51,072 bases of DNA from contig NZ_RDOJ01000020.1 of the NCBI RefSeq assembly GCF_003687725.1, positions 243 through 51,314 on the forward strand, in the 5' to 3' direction. The translations under genes were made by a program, and so were the position numbers. Under the pieces are notes generated by a model, which had not been told where the DNA came from, made no database searches, and saw only the letters and a list, made by a program, of their open reading frames with translations. Position 1 is the first letter of the stretch. Every line of letters begins with the position of its first letter. This stretch comes from Faecalibacter macacae. Its GTDB lineage: Bacteria > Bacteroidota > Bacteroidia > Flavobacteriales > Weeksellaceae. Positions 26,287 through 36,734 of this stretch are shown here, piece after piece.

Positions 26287-27513
26287 TTATAATTCTAATG
26301 CTTTACGTGCATCACCTCCCATTAATACATTTAATGGATCCTCACATGCTTCTTTAACAGCAACTAAGAAACCAACTGACTCACGTCCGTCAATGATACG
26401 GTGATCGTAAGATAATGCAACATACATCATTGGAGCAATAACGATTTGTCCGTTTTTAACAACTGGACGCTCAACAATATTGTGCATTCCTAAGATACCT
26501 GATTGAGGTGGGTTGATGATTGGAGTAGACATCATAGATCCAAATACACCACCATTAGTGATTGTAAATGTACCTCCTGTCATTTCATCAACAGTAATTT
26601 TACCGTCACGTACTTTGATTGCTAAATCTTTGATAGATTGCTCAACACCACGGAAAGTTAAATTCTCAGCGTTACGAACTACTGGTACCATTAAACCTTT
26701 TGGTCCTGATACAGCAACTGAAACGTCAGAGTAATCAAATTTAACTTGGTAATCACCATCGATCATAGAGTTTACGTCTGGGTATAACTCTAAAGCGCGA
26801 GTAACAGCTTTAGTGAAGAAAGACATAAATCCTAATCCTACACCGTGTTTAGCTTTAAACTCGTCTTTGTATTCGTTACGTAAAGCAAAAATTGCAGACA
26901 TATCAACTTCGTTGAATGTTGTTAACATTGCAGTTTCATTTTTAACAGAAACTAAACGTTGAGCAATTTTACGACGTAATGAAGATAATTTTTTCTCTGA
27001 AGAAGAACGAACACCTGAAACTGGCGCTTGCCCCATTGCTGGAGTATAGCGTACAGCGTCTGCTTGAGTGATACGTCCGTCACGTCCTGTACCTGCTACT
27101 TGAGCAGCATCAACACCTTTCTCGTCTAAAACTTTTTTAGCAGCTGGAGATGGAGTACCTGTAGCGTAAGTTGGAGCTGGTGCAGCAGGCGCAGCCGGAG
27201 CTGGTGAAGCTTTAACTTCTTCCTTAACTTCAGCTTTAGGAGCTTCAGCAGCTGGTGCAGCAGCACCTTCTGGCTTAGCAGCTGAAGTATCAATAAGACA
27301 AACAACTTGACCTACTTCTACAACATCACCTTCTTCAGCTTTTAAAGTAATAATACCACTTTCTTCTGCTGGTAATTCTAATGTTGCTTTATCTGAATCA
27401 ACCTCAGCAATAGCTTGGTCTTTCTCTACGTAATCACCATCTTTAACTAACCAAGTAGCGATTTCTACTTCCGTGATAGACTCCCCTGGTGAAGGGACTT
27501 TCATTTCTAACAT
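26287..27513 (-). CDS. sucB: 2-oxoglutarate dehydrogenase E2, dihydrolipoyl succinyltransferase
   Basis: Transfers the succinyl group from lipoamide to CoA in the 2-oxoglutarate dehydrogenase complex of the TCA cycle. In order: a lipoyl domain (residues 1-75) with lipoylated Lys in DSDKATLEL; a long Ala/Pro linker (about 80-120); an E1/E3-binding domain with [12 protein letters not shown] and [13 protein letters not shown]; and a catalytic acyltransferase domain ending with the active-site SYDHRIIDG. The 408-residue length is normal. It follows sucA by 19 bases on the same strand. The GC-richer linker stands out from the surrounding AT-rich DNA only because of its Ala/Pro content. Confidence 0.97.
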   Translation of the reverse strand: MLEMKVPSPGESITEVEIATWLVKDGDYVEKDQAIAEVDSDKATLELPAEESGIITLKAEEGDVVEVGQVVCLIDTSAAKPEGAAAPAAEAPKAEVKEEVKASPAPAAPAAPAPTYATGTPSPAAKKVLDEKGVDAAQVAGTGRDGRITQADAVRYTPAMGQAPVSGVRSSSEKKLSSLRRKIAQRLVSVKNETAMLTTFNEVDMSAIFALRNEYKDEFKAKHGVGLGFMSFFTKAVTRALELYPDVNSMIDGDYQVKFDYSDVSVAVSGPKGLMVPVVRNAENLTFRGVEQSIKDLAIKVRDGKITVDEMTGGTFTITNGGVFGSMMSTPIINPPQSGILGMHNIVERPVVKNGQIVIAPMMYVALSYDHRIIDGRESVGFLVAVKEACEDPLNVLMGGDARKALEL

Positions 27514-27532
27514 ATCTATTAGCTTTATTTTT

Positions 27533-30313
27533 TTATTTAAATACTTTATTAATTACCTCTTCGTAAATAGCAGCCCAACGCTTGCTAGATCCTGGTGCAG
27601 TTGCAGCAGATTCTTTTGGAGAAACTACTTCAAATGGAAGTTTACGGTATCTACGTAAGATGTAACCCCACGCTCCCATGTTTTCTGGTTCTTCTTGAGC
27701 CCAGATTACTTCAGCGTCACCGTATTTTTCAATAATACCTTCAATACGTCCTTCTTGGATTGGGTATAATTGTTCTAAACGTACGATAGCTGTTGTTGTA
27801 TCTCCTAATTCTTCACGTTTCTTAGCTAATTCGTAGTAAATTTTTCCTGAACAGAAAACTACTTTTTTCGCTTTTTTAGGATCTACAAATGTATCTTCGA
27901 TAATTTCTTCGAAAGATCCAGTTGTGAAATCTTCTAATTTAGAAACAGCTTGTGGATGACGTAATAATGATTTTGGTGACATTACTACTAATGGTTTACG
28001 GTAATCTGTAACCACTTGTCTTCTTAAAGCGTGGAAGAAGTTAGCTGGAGTTGTAATGTTCGCAACAATCATGTTGTTATCAGCAGTTTGTTGTAAGAAA
28101 CGCTCTAAACGTGCAGAAGAGTGTTCAGCACCTTGTCCTTCGTATCCGTGAGGTAATAACATTACTAATCCGTTTTGTAATCTCCATTTATCTTCTGCAG
28201 CAGAGATGTATTGGTCGATCATAATTTGCGCTCCATTTGTAAAGTCACCAAATTGTGCTTCCCAAATAGTTAATGCTTTTGGATTTGCCATTGCATATCC
28301 GTAATCGAATCCTAATACTCCGTACTCAGATAATAAAGAGTTGTAAACTCTAAATTTACCTTGATCTTCAGAAATTTCGTTTAACAAAGTTACTTTTTCT
28401 TCTGTGTCTTCAGTTTTAATTACTGCGTGACGGTGAGAGAAAGTACCACGTTGAACGTCTTCTCCAGATAAACGAATATCACGACCATCTTTTAAGATAG
28501 ATCCAAAAGCTAAAGCTTCTCCTAATCCCCAGTCGATTTTATCTTCTTCGATCATTTTCGCACGTCCTTCAACTAAACGAACAATTTTACGAATGAATTT
28601 TTTATCTCCAGGAATTGTTGAAATTGTTTTAGCAATTTCTTTTAATGCGTCAGCATCATATGCTGTATTTGCTTTTTCAAATACTTTATCTCCTTCAGCA
28701 ATTTCATATCCTTCCCATACTTCTGGCATGAAAGGGAATAATTTGTTACGCTCAATTTCTTTAGAAGCTGTAAAGTTTTCTTCTAATAAAGCTTTGAATT
28801 CTTCTTCTTTTTGTTTTACGATATCTGCACCTACTGCACCTTCTTGTAATAATTTATCTAAATAAATTTGTCGAGGGTTAGGGTGCTTAGCGATAGCATC
28901 GTATAATTTTGGTTGAGTAAACTTAGGCTCATCACCTTCGTTGTGACCATATTTACGGTATCCTAATAAATCGATGAAAACATCTTGTCCGAATTGTGCA
29001 CGGTAATCAGCAGCAAAACGGAAAGCGTGTACTACTGCTTCAGCATCATCCGCGTTAACGTGTAACACTGGAGATAAAGTTACTTTAGCTATATCTGTAC
29101 AATATGTAGATGAACGAGAATCTAAATAGTTAGTTGTAAAACCAATTTGGTTGTTTACTACAACGTGAACTGTACCACCTGTTTTGTATCCTTCTAAAGA
29201 CATCATTTGTAATACTTCGTATACGATTCCTTGTCCAGCAACCGCAGCATCACCATGAATTAATACAGGTAAGATTTTAGAGTAATCTTCGTTATATTCT
29301 TTTTCAGCTTTTGCACGTGTAATACCTTCTACAACTGCATCTACAGTTTCTAAGTGAGAAGGGTTTGGTGCTAAGTTAATTTTAACATCTTTTCCGTTAG
29401 ATGCTTGGATTGTGTTAGTAGAACCCATGTGATATTTAACATCACCAGCTACTAAATCTGTATCAAAAGCTTTTCCTTCGAATTCTGAGAAGATTTGAGA
29501 ATAAGACTTCCCAAAGATGTTAGCTAATACGTTAAGACGTCCACGGTGAGCCATACCAACGATAACCTCTTGAACACCTAAATCAGATGAACGGTTGATT
29601 AACGTATCTAATCCTGGGATTAAAGACTCGTTCCCTTCAACAGAAAAACGTTTTTGTCCTACGTATTTTGTATTTAAGAAGTTTTCAAAAGCAGTTGCTT
29701 GATTTAACTTAAATAAAATTCTTTCTTTATCCTCTTTAGATAATTTTGGGTGGTTTAAATTTTGGTTTAACCAATTTTGAATCCACTCAATTTTCTGAGG
29801 CTCTCTAACGTACATGTATTCAACACCAATTGAATCACAGTACATTTCTTCTAAATGGTTAACAATTTCTTTTAAAGTAATTGCTCCACCAATACCTAAA
29901 ATTTCTCCCGCAGTGAAAGTTTGGTTTAAATCAGCTTGAGATAAACCGAAGTTTTCTAAAGCTAATGTTGGTTCCCACTTTCTACGCTCTCTAACAGGGT
30001 TAGTTTTTGTGAATAAGTGCCCACGTGTACGGTAAGCATTAATCAAATTAATAACCTTAAATTCCTTCTGAACTGAGTCAGGAACTTGAGCTGAAACTGC
30101 TGGGTTTACCACTTGCTGAGCAACTTTACTCTCTCTTGCAGGAGCTGTTGCTACAAATAATGGCTCTCCATCATAAGTCGCGTTTGCGAAATCATACCCT
30201 TGGAAAAATGCTTTCCAACTAGGCTCTACACTATCCGGATATTGGATATACTGGTCATATAACTCGCCGATAAATTCAATATGAGCGGCGTTTAAAAACG
30301 AAAAACGATCCAT
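27533..30313 (-). CDS. sucA: 2-oxoglutarate dehydrogenase E1
   Basis: Thiamine-diphosphate-dependent decarboxylase that converts 2-oxoglutarate to succinyl-lipoyl E2. 926 residues, matching the family. The N-terminus [19 protein letters not shown] and the [12 protein letters not shown] segment are the E2-binding region. [19 protein letters not shown]-type [13 protein letters not shown] and [13 protein letters not shown] form the ThDP/Mg site; a transketolase-like C-terminal half contains [20 protein letters not shown]-like sequence. It heads the sucA-sucB transcript from its own -7 element; lpd is not nearby. Confidence 0.97.
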   Translation of the reverse strand: MDRFSFLNAAHIEFIGELYDQYIQYPDSVEPSWKAFFQGYDFANATYDGEPLFVATAPARESKVAQQVVNPAVSAQVPDSVQKEFKVINLINAYRTRGHLFTKTNPVRERRKWEPTLALENFGLSQADLNQTFTAGEILGIGGAITLKEIVNHLEEMYCDSIGVEYMYVREPQKIEWIQNWLNQNLNHPKLSKEDKERILFKLNQATAFENFLNTKYVGQKRFSVEGNESLIPGLDTLINRSSDLGVQEVIVGMAHRGRLNVLANIFGKSYSQIFSEFEGKAFDTDLVAGDVKYHMGSTNTIQASNGKDVKINLAPNPSHLETVDAVVEGITRAKAEKEYNEDYSKILPVLIHGDAAVAGQGIVYEVLQMMSLEGYKTGGTVHVVVNNQIGFTTNYLDSRSSTYCTDIAKVTLSPVLHVNADDAEAVVHAFRFAADYRAQFGQDVFIDLLGYRKYGHNEGDEPKFTQPKLYDAIAKHPNPRQIYLDKLLQEGAVGADIVKQKEEEFKALLEENFTASKEIERNKLFPFMPEVWEGYEIAEGDKVFEKANTAYDADALKEIAKTISTIPGDKKFIRKIVRLVEGRAKMIEEDKIDWGLGEALAFGSILKDGRDIRLSGEDVQRGTFSHRHAVIKTEDTEEKVTLLNEISEDQGKFRVYNSLLSEYGVLGFDYGYAMANPKALTIWEAQFGDFTNGAQIMIDQYISAAEDKWRLQNGLVMLLPHGYEGQGAEHSSARLERFLQQTADNNMIVANITTPANFFHALRRQVVTDYRKPLVVMSPKSLLRHPQAVSKLEDFTTGSFEEIIEDTFVDPKKAKKVVFCSGKIYYELAKKREELGDTTTAIVRLEQLYPIQEGRIEGIIEKYGDAEVIWAQEEPENMGAWGYILRRYRKLPFEVVSPKESAATAPGSSKRWAAIYEEVINKVFK

Positions 30314-30341
30314 AAATTTTACTCTCTATGAGATTTAGCTA

Positions 30342-30349
30342 CAAAAATA
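30342..30349 (-). promoter_or_regulatory. -7 element for sucA-sucB
   Basis: Leftward TATTTTTG, an exact TAnnTTTG match, 28 bases before the sucA ATG at 30313. Confidence 0.5.
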
Positions 30350-30432
30350 AACTATTTAAGTTTTTAAAAAAAATTACTTTCATCATATTTATCTTATCCT
30401 GCCATAAAAATATATTATAGTTAATTTATTAT

Positions 30433-30440
30433 TACATTTG
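30433..30440 (+). promoter_or_regulatory. -7 element for the histidine kinase gene
   Basis: TACATTTG, an exact TAnnTTTG match, 30 bases before the ATG at 30471. A TTG start at 30438 would lie inside this element, which argues for the ATG. Confidence 0.5.
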
Positions 30441-30470
30441 ATAAGAACTTTTGAAAGAAACATCGTGTTT

Positions 30471-31622
30471 ATGCGTGAATTTTTAAGCAAAAAACTATCG
30501 AATCAATGGATTGGCTTCAGTTTAATCTGTATAATTTTTTCGTTAACTATCTGGATTTCGAACAAAATTGTAAAACAATTAAAGGTTGTTGAAAAATCAA
30601 AAATTGAAAATTATGCGAAATCGTTAGAGTTAATCAGCCAAAACGAATTTATCGATCCAAAAACACAAGATTTTTTATTTAAACTAATCGAAGATAACCA
30701 AACAATTCCTGTTATCCTGATTGATGAACAAAATAATATTAGTTTTACTAAAAATATTGACCCAACAATAGAAAATGACACTAAGAAATTAAAGAAATTT
30801 GTTGATAAACTAAAAAACGAAAATATGCACATAGAAATTGATTTACCTGATGGTAAAAATCATGTGTATTATTCGAATTCAAATCTTTTAAATCAACTAA
30901 GATATTATCCCGTTATCCTAATTTTATTATGTGGATTATTTATTCTTTTTTCTTATTTATACTTTAAGAGTATTAGAGACACTGAAAAAAGTTACCTGTG
31001 GGCCGGAATGGCAAAAGAAACTGCTCATCAAATTGGAACTCCACTTTCTTCTTTAATGGGTTGGGTTGAATTATTAAAATTAGAAGAAATTGATCAAACT
31101 CCTATTTTAGAAATTGAGAAAGATGTAAATCGATTAAAACATATCGCTGAACGTTTTTCTAAGATTGGATCTGAAGCAGAATTAGATAATCATAATTTAG
31201 TAGATATAACCAAAACAACTTTAACTTATTTAAGACAACGTATTAGTAAGGGGATTGAACTAAATTTCGAAACCCAATTAGAAGAAATCACAACTAAAAT
31301 GAATCCTTTATTATACAGTTGGGTTATCGAGAATCTTATAAAAAATGCGGCTGATGCTATGCAAAATAAAGGTGTATTGGATGTAAGCATTAATACTATT
31401 GGTCGAAATATAGAAATTTGTGTTAGTGATACTGGACCTGGGATTCCACAGAAATTACAAAAAAAGATATTCGAACCTGGTTTTACTACTAAAAAACGTG
31501 GCTGGGGATTAGGCTTGTCTTTAGCTAAAAGAATCATCGAAAATTACCATAATGGTAAAATTTTTGTTTTTGAATCATCTAAAGAAAAAGGAACTATTTT
31601 TAAAATTATATTAAAACGATAA
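30471..31622 (+). CDS. Membrane sensor histidine kinase, orphan
   Basis: A 383-residue kinase. Two transmembrane helices (about 12-30 and 145-165) bracket a short periplasmic sensor domain. The dimerisation/phosphoacceptor box AKETAHQIGTPLSSLMGW carries the His; the ATPase domain has the N box NLIKNAADAM, the G1 box DTGPGIP and the G2 box GWGLGLSLAKRI. Start at the ATG 30471 (MREFLSKKL) because the longer TTG start overlaps the -7 element. No response regulator is next to it, so its partner is unknown. This H-box form is common in Bacteroidota. Confidence 0.9.
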   Translation: MREFLSKKLSNQWIGFSLICIIFSLTIWISNKIVKQLKVVEKSKIENYAKSLELISQNEFIDPKTQDFLFKLIEDNQTIPVILIDEQNNISFTKNIDPTIENDTKKLKKFVDKLKNENMHIEIDLPDGKNHVYYSNSNLLNQLRYYPVILILLCGLFILFSYLYFKSIRDTEKSYLWAGMAKETAHQIGTPLSSLMGWVELLKLEEIDQTPILEIEKDVNRLKHIAERFSKIGSEAELDNHNLVDITKTTLTYLRQRISKGIELNFETQLEEITTKMNPLLYSWVIENLIKNAADAMQNKGVLDVSINTIGRNIEICVSDTGPGIPQKLQKKIFEPGFTTKKRGWGLGLSLAKRIIENYHNGKIFVFESSKEKGTIFKIILKR

Positions 31623-31624
31623 GA

Positions 31625-31658
31625 AAAAAGGCTTTCAGAAATCTGAAAGCCTTTTTTA
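31625..31658. terminator. Bidirectional terminator
   Basis: 16-bp perfect stem AAAAAAGGCTTTCAGA / TCTGAAAGCCTTTTTT between the kinase gene and mgtE. Confidence 0.9.
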
Positions 31659-31674
31659 TACTTTATTATATGGA

Positions 31675-33030
31675 TTAAAAACCTAATATCGCTTTTGCTA
31701 TCATGAAGTAAATAAAAACTCCGATGATATCGTTACTTGTCGTAATAAATGGACCGGTTGAAACCGCTGGATCCACTCCTCTCCCATTTAAAAATATAGG
31801 AATAAATGTTCCAATTATTGCAGCATTAATAATAACAGCTACTAATGCAATACAAATTGTCATAGAAACATAATACGTTGTTCCGAATACAAAATGAGTA
31901 ATTAATAAAACAACCAAGGCAATTCCTAATCCGTTTAATAAACCTAATAAGAATTCTTTACCTAATCGTTTTAAAATTCCTCCTTTTATAGAACCATTTG
32001 CCAAACCTTGTACAACAATAGCTGAAGATTGTATTCCTACATTTCCGGCAGTTGATTGAATCAAAGGTACAAACATTAACAAAATAGTATATTTTTCTAA
32101 CGCAGATTCGAAGCCAGACATGATAGAAGCTGCCCCTAATCCACCTAACATACCAATCATTAACCATGGCAAACGTGCTTTAGTTAATTTTAAAATTCCA
32201 TCATCCGAATCAACATTTTGTGTAATACCGGCTGCTAACTGATAGTTTTCTTCTGCTTCTTCTCTAATTACATCTAAAACATCGTCAACCGTAATTACAC
32301 CAACAAGTCTTTTTAACTCGTCAATAACCGGAACTTCGTACAAGTCATATTTTTCTATCACTTTTGCAACTTCCATATCTGGCGTATCGATATTTACATA
32401 TTGTATTTTAGAATTATAAACATCTTCTACTTTTGTATTAGCAGATGTAGTTAAAAACTTTTTTAACGAAAGAGTTCCTAACAAAATATCATCGTCATCA
32501 ACAACATATATAGAAAAAACCTCTTCTAAATCTTCTGCTTGTTTACGCATTTGTTTAACAGCAGTAATCACTGACCAGTCTTTATTAACTTTAATCAGCT
32601 CTTTTCCCATTAAACCACCGGCAGTATCTTCATCATATCGAAGTAATTCTACAATTTCTTTTGCCTGTTCCTTATCTTCAATTTGTGCAATTACCTCTAC
32701 CTTCTTGCGATCCGAAAGTTCATTGATAATGTCAACCGCATCATCGGTATCCATTTCATTAATAACTTCGTTCGCAATCTCTTTAGCAGAGAAAGTATGA
32801 AGGATTTTTTTACGATCATCCTCTTCAAGTTCAAGAAGGATATCGGCAGACGTTTCATTTTCTAATAAATCAATTACAAAAGCTTGATCTTTCGTGGAAA
32901 GTTCATCAAACAACTCGGCAATATCAGCGGGGTGTAAACCCTCTAACATTTCCTTTACAACTTTAGCGTTTTGTTCTTTAATTCTTTCTGAAAGAATCTC
33001 TATAAATTCTTTTGTAATTTCTACATTCAT
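31675..33030 (-). CDS. mgtE: Magnesium transporter MgtE
   Basis: A 451-residue Mg2+ channel. In order: an N-terminal superhelical MgtE_N domain (about 10-130, LHPADIAELFDEL); two CBS domains (about 133-260), the second with YEVPVIDELKRLVGVITVDD; a connecting helix; and five transmembrane helices (about 285-450) with PWLMIGMLGG, the pore segment VPLIQSTAGNVGIQSS and a late DPAVSTGPFITTSND that carries the pore Asp. Intracellular Mg2+ bound to the N and CBS domains closes the channel. It starts four bases after rsmA, so the two are co-transcribed. Confidence 0.96.
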   Translation of the reverse strand: MNVEITKEFIEILSERIKEQNAKVVKEMLEGLHPADIAELFDELSTKDQAFVIDLLENETSADILLELEEDDRKKILHTFSAKEIANEVINEMDTDDAVDIINELSDRKKVEVIAQIEDKEQAKEIVELLRYDEDTAGGLMGKELIKVNKDWSVITAVKQMRKQAEDLEEVFSIYVVDDDDILLGTLSLKKFLTTSANTKVEDVYNSKIQYVNIDTPDMEVAKVIEKYDLYEVPVIDELKRLVGVITVDDVLDVIREEAEENYQLAAGITQNVDSDDGILKLTKARLPWLMIGMLGGLGAASIMSGFESALEKYTILLMFVPLIQSTAGNVGIQSSAIVVQGLANGSIKGGILKRLGKEFLLGLLNGLGIALVVLLITHFVFGTTYYVSMTICIALVAVIINAAIIGTFIPIFLNGRGVDPAVSTGPFITTSNDIIGVFIYFMIAKAILGF

Positions 33031-33034
33031 ATGC

Positions 33035-33802
33035 TTATTGCATCAATTTAGTTAACTCGATAAAATCCTCAACAGATAATTGTTCAGCGCGCAAATTTAA
33101 GAATTCATGTTCGTTTAATTGCTCAGGAATCCCAACAGATTTTAATGCGTTACGTAAAGTTTTTCTACGTTGCCCAAAACCAGCTTTTACAACTTGTACA
33201 AATTTAGAACGATCTACACCTTCAATTTCTGTACGGTAACGCTTCATAATAATTACTCCAGACTTCACTTTTGGTGGTGGTGTAAATACGTGTTCTGGTA
33301 CTGTAAATAAATATTCGCAGTGATAATATGCTTGTGATAAAACCGAAAGAATTCCATAATCTTTCGTTCCTTTTTTAGAAGCTATACGCTCTGCTACTTC
33401 TTTCTGGAACATTCCACATAGTTCTGGAACCATTTCACGTTCCTCAATAGCTTTAAAAATAATCTGTGAAGATATATTATAAGGGAAATTTCCTAAAATA
33501 GCAACTTGTTCATCGAATTTAGATGAAAAATCCATTTTTAGAAAATCTTCTGAATGAATTTTAAATCCTGGGTAAAAAGGTTGATACACTTCTTGTAAAT
33601 ACTCTACAGATTCTGTATCAATCTCAACAACCTCAATATTTTTTTTAGCTTGAAGTATATATTTAGTCAACACTCCCATACCAGGACCAATCTCCAATAC
33701 ACGATCGTATCCTTCCCAAGTTAAACCTTCGGCAATATCTCGTGCAATATTCTCATCATTTAAAAAATGTTGCCCTAAATGTTTTTTAGCTCTTACTTTC
33801 AA
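33035..33802 (-). CDS. rsmA: 16S rRNA dimethyladenosine transferase RsmA/KsgA
   Basis: Dimethylates A1518 and A1519 in 16S rRNA helix 45 during 30S assembly. 255 residues, the normal length. [11 protein letters not shown] is the family N-terminus, [11 protein letters not shown] the SAM-binding loop, and [11 protein letters not shown] the catalytic N-x-P-Y motif; [13 protein letters not shown] follows in the C-terminal part, and [12 protein letters not shown] is the C-terminal domain signature. First gene of a two-gene unit with mgtE. Confidence 0.97.
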   Translation of the reverse strand: MKVRAKKHLGQHFLNDENIARDIAEGLTWEGYDRVLEIGPGMGVLTKYILQAKKNIEVVEIDTESVEYLQEVYQPFYPGFKIHSEDFLKMDFSSKFDEQVAILGNFPYNISSQIIFKAIEEREMVPELCGMFQKEVAERIASKKGTKDYGILSVLSQAYYHCEYLFTVPEHVFTPPPKVKSGVIIMKRYRTEIEGVDRSKFVQVVKAGFGQRRKTLRNALKSVGIPEQLNEHEFLNLRAEQLSVEDFIELTKLMQ

Positions 33803-33873
33803 ATTTCTTAAAATTTTATATTTTCTTTAACCAATTTCGTACCGATTATCTATGTTTCGAAATAAGTTTTTTT

Positions 33874-33881
33874 TATCTTAG
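33874..33881 (+). promoter_or_regulatory. Near-consensus -7 element for ftsX
   Basis: TATCTTAG, one base off TAnnTTTG, 17 bases before the ftsX ATG. The same octamer precedes the RlpA-like gene at 49334. Confidence 0.3.
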
Positions 33882-33898
33882 CCCCAAAAATAACCCAA

Positions 33899-34792
33899 AT
33901 GTCAAAAACGAACGATAAATTTGAGAAAGGAAGACTTCGCTCTTCTAACATAACAGTCGTTATTAGTATATCTTTAGTTTTATTTTTATTAGGTGTATTT
34001 GGATTAATCGTAATTAATGCACAAAGTTACGCAGAACATCTAAAAAGAGAATTAAAAATCGAAGCATATTTTAATGACGTTGATGATCCAAAGATTAAAG
34101 ACAAGGAATTATCAATGCAAAAAGAATATATCGATTCGTTAAAAATTAAATACGATTTTATCGAAAGCACTCGTTACATTAGTAAAGAAGAAGCTTCTAA
34201 AATTGCAAAACAAGATTTAGGTATTGATGACGTAGAGTTATTTGAAGCAAATATTTTCCCGCCATCTGTACAAATCACTTTAAACCCAAAGAAAATTAAC
34301 TCTGTTGAGCAAATTGATTCTATCAATACAAAATTAGCTGAACATCCATTAATCGATAAAGTAAAAAGTGATAAACAAGCTATGGTAAAAATTTACAATA
34401 GCATCAATACAATTACTTTTTGGTTAATGATTTTCGCAATTATTTTCTTAGTAATTGTTATTGTATTAATCAACAACTCAATACGATTAAAAATTTACGC
34501 TAAACGTTTTAGTATTAAAACTATGCAATTAGTTGGTGCTCGTAGACGTTTTATCATGAAACCTTTCTTATTAGAAGGAGCATTCTTAGGATTTTTAGCT
34601 GCAGTAATTGCAATTACAGGTTTAGGAATTTTATGGTATTTCTTAGCTACTAAGATTGGTTTATTATTATGGAACCCAGACTTTGGAATGCTAATCGGAG
34701 CTTTAATCGCTTTAGGAGTTTTAATCGCTTTATTCAGTACATTATTTGCTGCATGGAGATACTTGAAATTAAAAACTGATCAACTATACTAA
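33899..34792 (+). CDS. ftsX: Cell division protein FtsX
   Basis: The permease-like half of FtsEX, which controls peptidoglycan hydrolases at the septum. 297 residues: a cytosolic start, TM1 (about 21-42), a periplasmic domain with KRELKIEAYFND and later ITLNPKKI, then three TM helices (about 170-290) with the FtsX segment MQLVGARRRFIMKPFLLEGA. FtsE is not adjacent, which is usual in Bacteroidota. It heads a four-gene rightward unit with the DUF3098 gene, uppP and truB. Confidence 0.95.
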   Translation: MSKTNDKFEKGRLRSSNITVVISISLVLFLLGVFGLIVINAQSYAEHLKRELKIEAYFNDVDDPKIKDKELSMQKEYIDSLKIKYDFIESTRYISKEEASKIAKQDLGIDDVELFEANIFPPSVQITLNPKKINSVEQIDSINTKLAEHPLIDKVKSDKQAMVKIYNSINTITFWLMIFAIIFLVIVIVLINNSIRLKIYAKRFSIKTMQLVGARRRFIMKPFLLEGAFLGFLAAVIAITGLGILWYFLATKIGLLLWNPDFGMLIGALIALGVLIALFSTLFAAWRYLKLKTDQLY

Positions 34793-34799
34793 TATTTTA

Positions 34800-35102
34800 A
34801 TGAGTACATTAAATAATCAAAATACAATAAAATCAGAACCTACTAAAGGTTCTGATTTTACCTTTTTATTCGGTAAGAAAAACTACATCTGGATGGGAAT
34901 TGGTATCGCATTAATCACATTAGGATTTATCTTAATGACTGGTCATGATGCTAATACAACACCTGATGGAACTTTTGATCCTACTTATTGGAACGAAGAT
35001 ATATATTCTTGGAGAAGAATTCGTTTAGCTCCATTTTTAGTCATTGCCGGTTTTATTGTAGAAATTTACGCCATCTTACTTAACCCAAATAAAGCAAAAT
35101 AA
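34800..35102 (+). CDS. DUF3098 membrane protein
   Basis: A 100-residue protein with two transmembrane helices (about 30-48 and 76-93) and the segments FLFGKKNYIWMGIGI and WRRIRLAPFLVIAGF typical of DUF3098. The family is Bacteroidota-restricted as far as I know and is regularly found between ftsX and uppP, so a cell-envelope role is likely but unproved. It starts 7 bases after ftsX and its stop overlaps the uppP start by one base (TAATG). Confidence 0.9.
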   Translation: MSTLNNQNTIKSEPTKGSDFTFLFGKKNYIWMGIGIALITLGFILMTGHDANTTPDGTFDPTYWNEDIYSWRRIRLAPFLVIAGFIVEIYAILLNPNKAK

Positions 35103-35980
35103 TGAATTTATTTGAAGCAATTATTATTGCTATTATAGAAGGATTGACTGAATATTTACCAATTTCTTCTACTGCTCACATGGGATTCACTGCTGCCTTA
35201 ATGGGATTACCAGAAAGTGAATTCTTAAAAATGTTTCAAGTTTCAATTCAATTTGGAGCAATTTTATCTATCGTAGTTTTATACTGGAAAAAATTCTTCA
35301 ATTTTGAAAATTTCAATTTTAACTTCTATATCAAATTAGCTATCGCAGTTTTACCTGCTTTGGTTTTAGGTAAATTATTAGATGATAAAATTGAAGCTGT
35401 TTTAGGAAATCAAGTTGCTATTTCATCCATGTTAGTATTTGGAGGTATCATCTTATTATTTGTAGATAAGTGGTTCAAAAATCCAAAAATTGACGATGAA
35501 AAAGAAATAACTATAAAAAAGGCATTAACGATTGGATTTTGGCAATGTTTAGCAATGATGCCAGGAACATCTCGTTCTGCAGCATCTATTATTGGAGGTA
35601 TGACACAAGGATTATCTCGTAAAGCTGCTGCTGAATTCTCATTCTTTTTAGCAGTTCCTACCATGTTAGCAGTAACAGTTTACTCTGTTTTTGTAAAAAC
35701 TTGGGGAGAAACAACTGCTAATCCAATGAAAGGATATGAAATGATTTTACAAGATCAACAACATATTACACTATTTATCGTAGGTAACGTTGTTGCATTT
35801 ATAGTTGCGTTAATCGCTGTAAAAACATTTATTTCTGTTTTAACAAAGTACGGATTCAAATTTTGGGGATGGTACAGAATTATTATTGGTATTGGTTTAC
35901 TTATTTACTTCTGGCAAAATCCACAACAATCAAATACAGAATCTGCGCCTGTTGAGACAACGATGATTCAACAACAATAA
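35102..35980 (+). CDS. uppP: Undecaprenyl-diphosphatase UppP/BacA
   Basis: Integral membrane phosphatase that converts undecaprenyl diphosphate to the monophosphate, recycling the lipid carrier for peptidoglycan and polysaccharide synthesis; overproduction gives bacitracin resistance in other bacteria. 292 residues with about eight helices. The two active-site regions are clear: EGLTEYLPISSTAHM at the N-terminus and PGTSRSAASIIGGM near residue 155. The last 15 residues (NPQQSNTESAPVETT) form an unusual soluble tail. Start overlaps the preceding stop, indicating translational coupling. Confidence 0.96.
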   Translation: MNLFEAIIIAIIEGLTEYLPISSTAHMGFTAALMGLPESEFLKMFQVSIQFGAILSIVVLYWKKFFNFENFNFNFYIKLAIAVLPALVLGKLLDDKIEAVLGNQVAISSMLVFGGIILLFVDKWFKNPKIDDEKEITIKKALTIGFWQCLAMMPGTSRSAASIIGGMTQGLSRKAAAEFSFFLAVPTMLAVTVYSVFVKTWGETTANPMKGYEMILQDQQHITLFIVGNVVAFIVALIAVKTFISVLTKYGFKFWGWYRIIIGIGLLIYFWQNPQQSNTESAPVETTMIQQQ

Positions 35981-35982
35981 TT

Positions 35983-36678
35983 ATGAATGTAGAAAAGATA
36001 CAAGAAGGACATGTTTTCTTAATTGATAAACCATTAGATTGGACTTCTTTTGATGCTGTAAATAAAATTCGTTGGAATATTCGTAAGGCATACGATTTAA
36101 AAAAAATTAAAGTAGGACATGCCGGAACTTTAGATCCAAAAGCGACAGGTTTATTATTAATCTGTACAGGTAAATGGACAAAGAGAATTGACGAATTCCA
36201 AGCGCAAGAAAAAACATATACGGGAACAATTAAATTAGGTGTTACAACTCCTACATATGATTTAGAATCTGAAGAAGATCAAACGTTCCCAACAGATCAT
36301 ATCACAGACGAAATGATTTACGAAACAACGAAACAATTCACAGGTGATATTGAACAATTTCCACCAATGCACTCTGCAATTAAAGTAGACGGAAAACGTT
36401 TATATGAATTAGCTCGTGAAGGACAAGAAATTGAACGTAAAGCAAGAAAAGTAACAATTGAAGAATTCAAAATCACTAGAATTGATTTACCTTTCGTTGA
36501 TTTTGAAGTAAAATGTTCTAAGGGAACTTACATTAGATCTTTAGCTTTCGATTTCGGAAAAGCGTTAAATTCTGGTGGATATTTAACTGCTTTACGTAGA
36601 ACTAAAATTGGAGAATTTGATGTAATCAATGCAGAGAATTTTGCATTAGAAAAATCATATTTTGAAGAAAATAAATAA
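35983..36678 (+). CDS. truB: tRNA pseudouridine(55) synthase TruB
   Basis: Makes pseudouridine 55 in the T-loop of tRNAs. 231 residues, shorter than the E. coli enzyme because the C-terminal PUA domain is absent, as is usual in Bacteroidota. The N-terminus has DKPLDWTSFDAVNKIR; HAGTLDPKATGLLLICTGK contains the catalytic Asp; QFPPMHSAIKVDGKRLYELA and CSKGTYIRSLAFDFG are the other family motifs. Last gene of the ftsX unit, two bases after uppP, and followed by a terminator. Confidence 0.96.
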   Translation: MNVEKIQEGHVFLIDKPLDWTSFDAVNKIRWNIRKAYDLKKIKVGHAGTLDPKATGLLLICTGKWTKRIDEFQAQEKTYTGTIKLGVTTPTYDLESEEDQTFPTDHITDEMIYETTKQFTGDIEQFPPMHSAIKVDGKRLYELAREGQEIERKARKVTIEEFKITRIDLPFVDFEVKCSKGTYIRSLAFDFGKALNSGGYLTALRRTKIGEFDVINAENFALEKSYFEENK

Positions 36679-36700
36679 TCAAATTTGACATAAAAATAAT

Positions 36701-36733
36701 AAAGGTCATTCAGATTGCTGAATGACCTTTTTA
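36701..36733. terminator. Bidirectional terminator
   Basis: 13-bp stem AAAGGTCATTCAG / CTGAATGACCTTT with loop ATTG, between truB and the convergent hydrolase gene. Confidence 0.9.
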
Positions 36734-36734
36734 T

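Noticed and set aside
30438-30470. TTG start for the histidine kinase
   Set aside because: It lies inside the -7 element TACATTTG; the ATG at 30471 is better placed.
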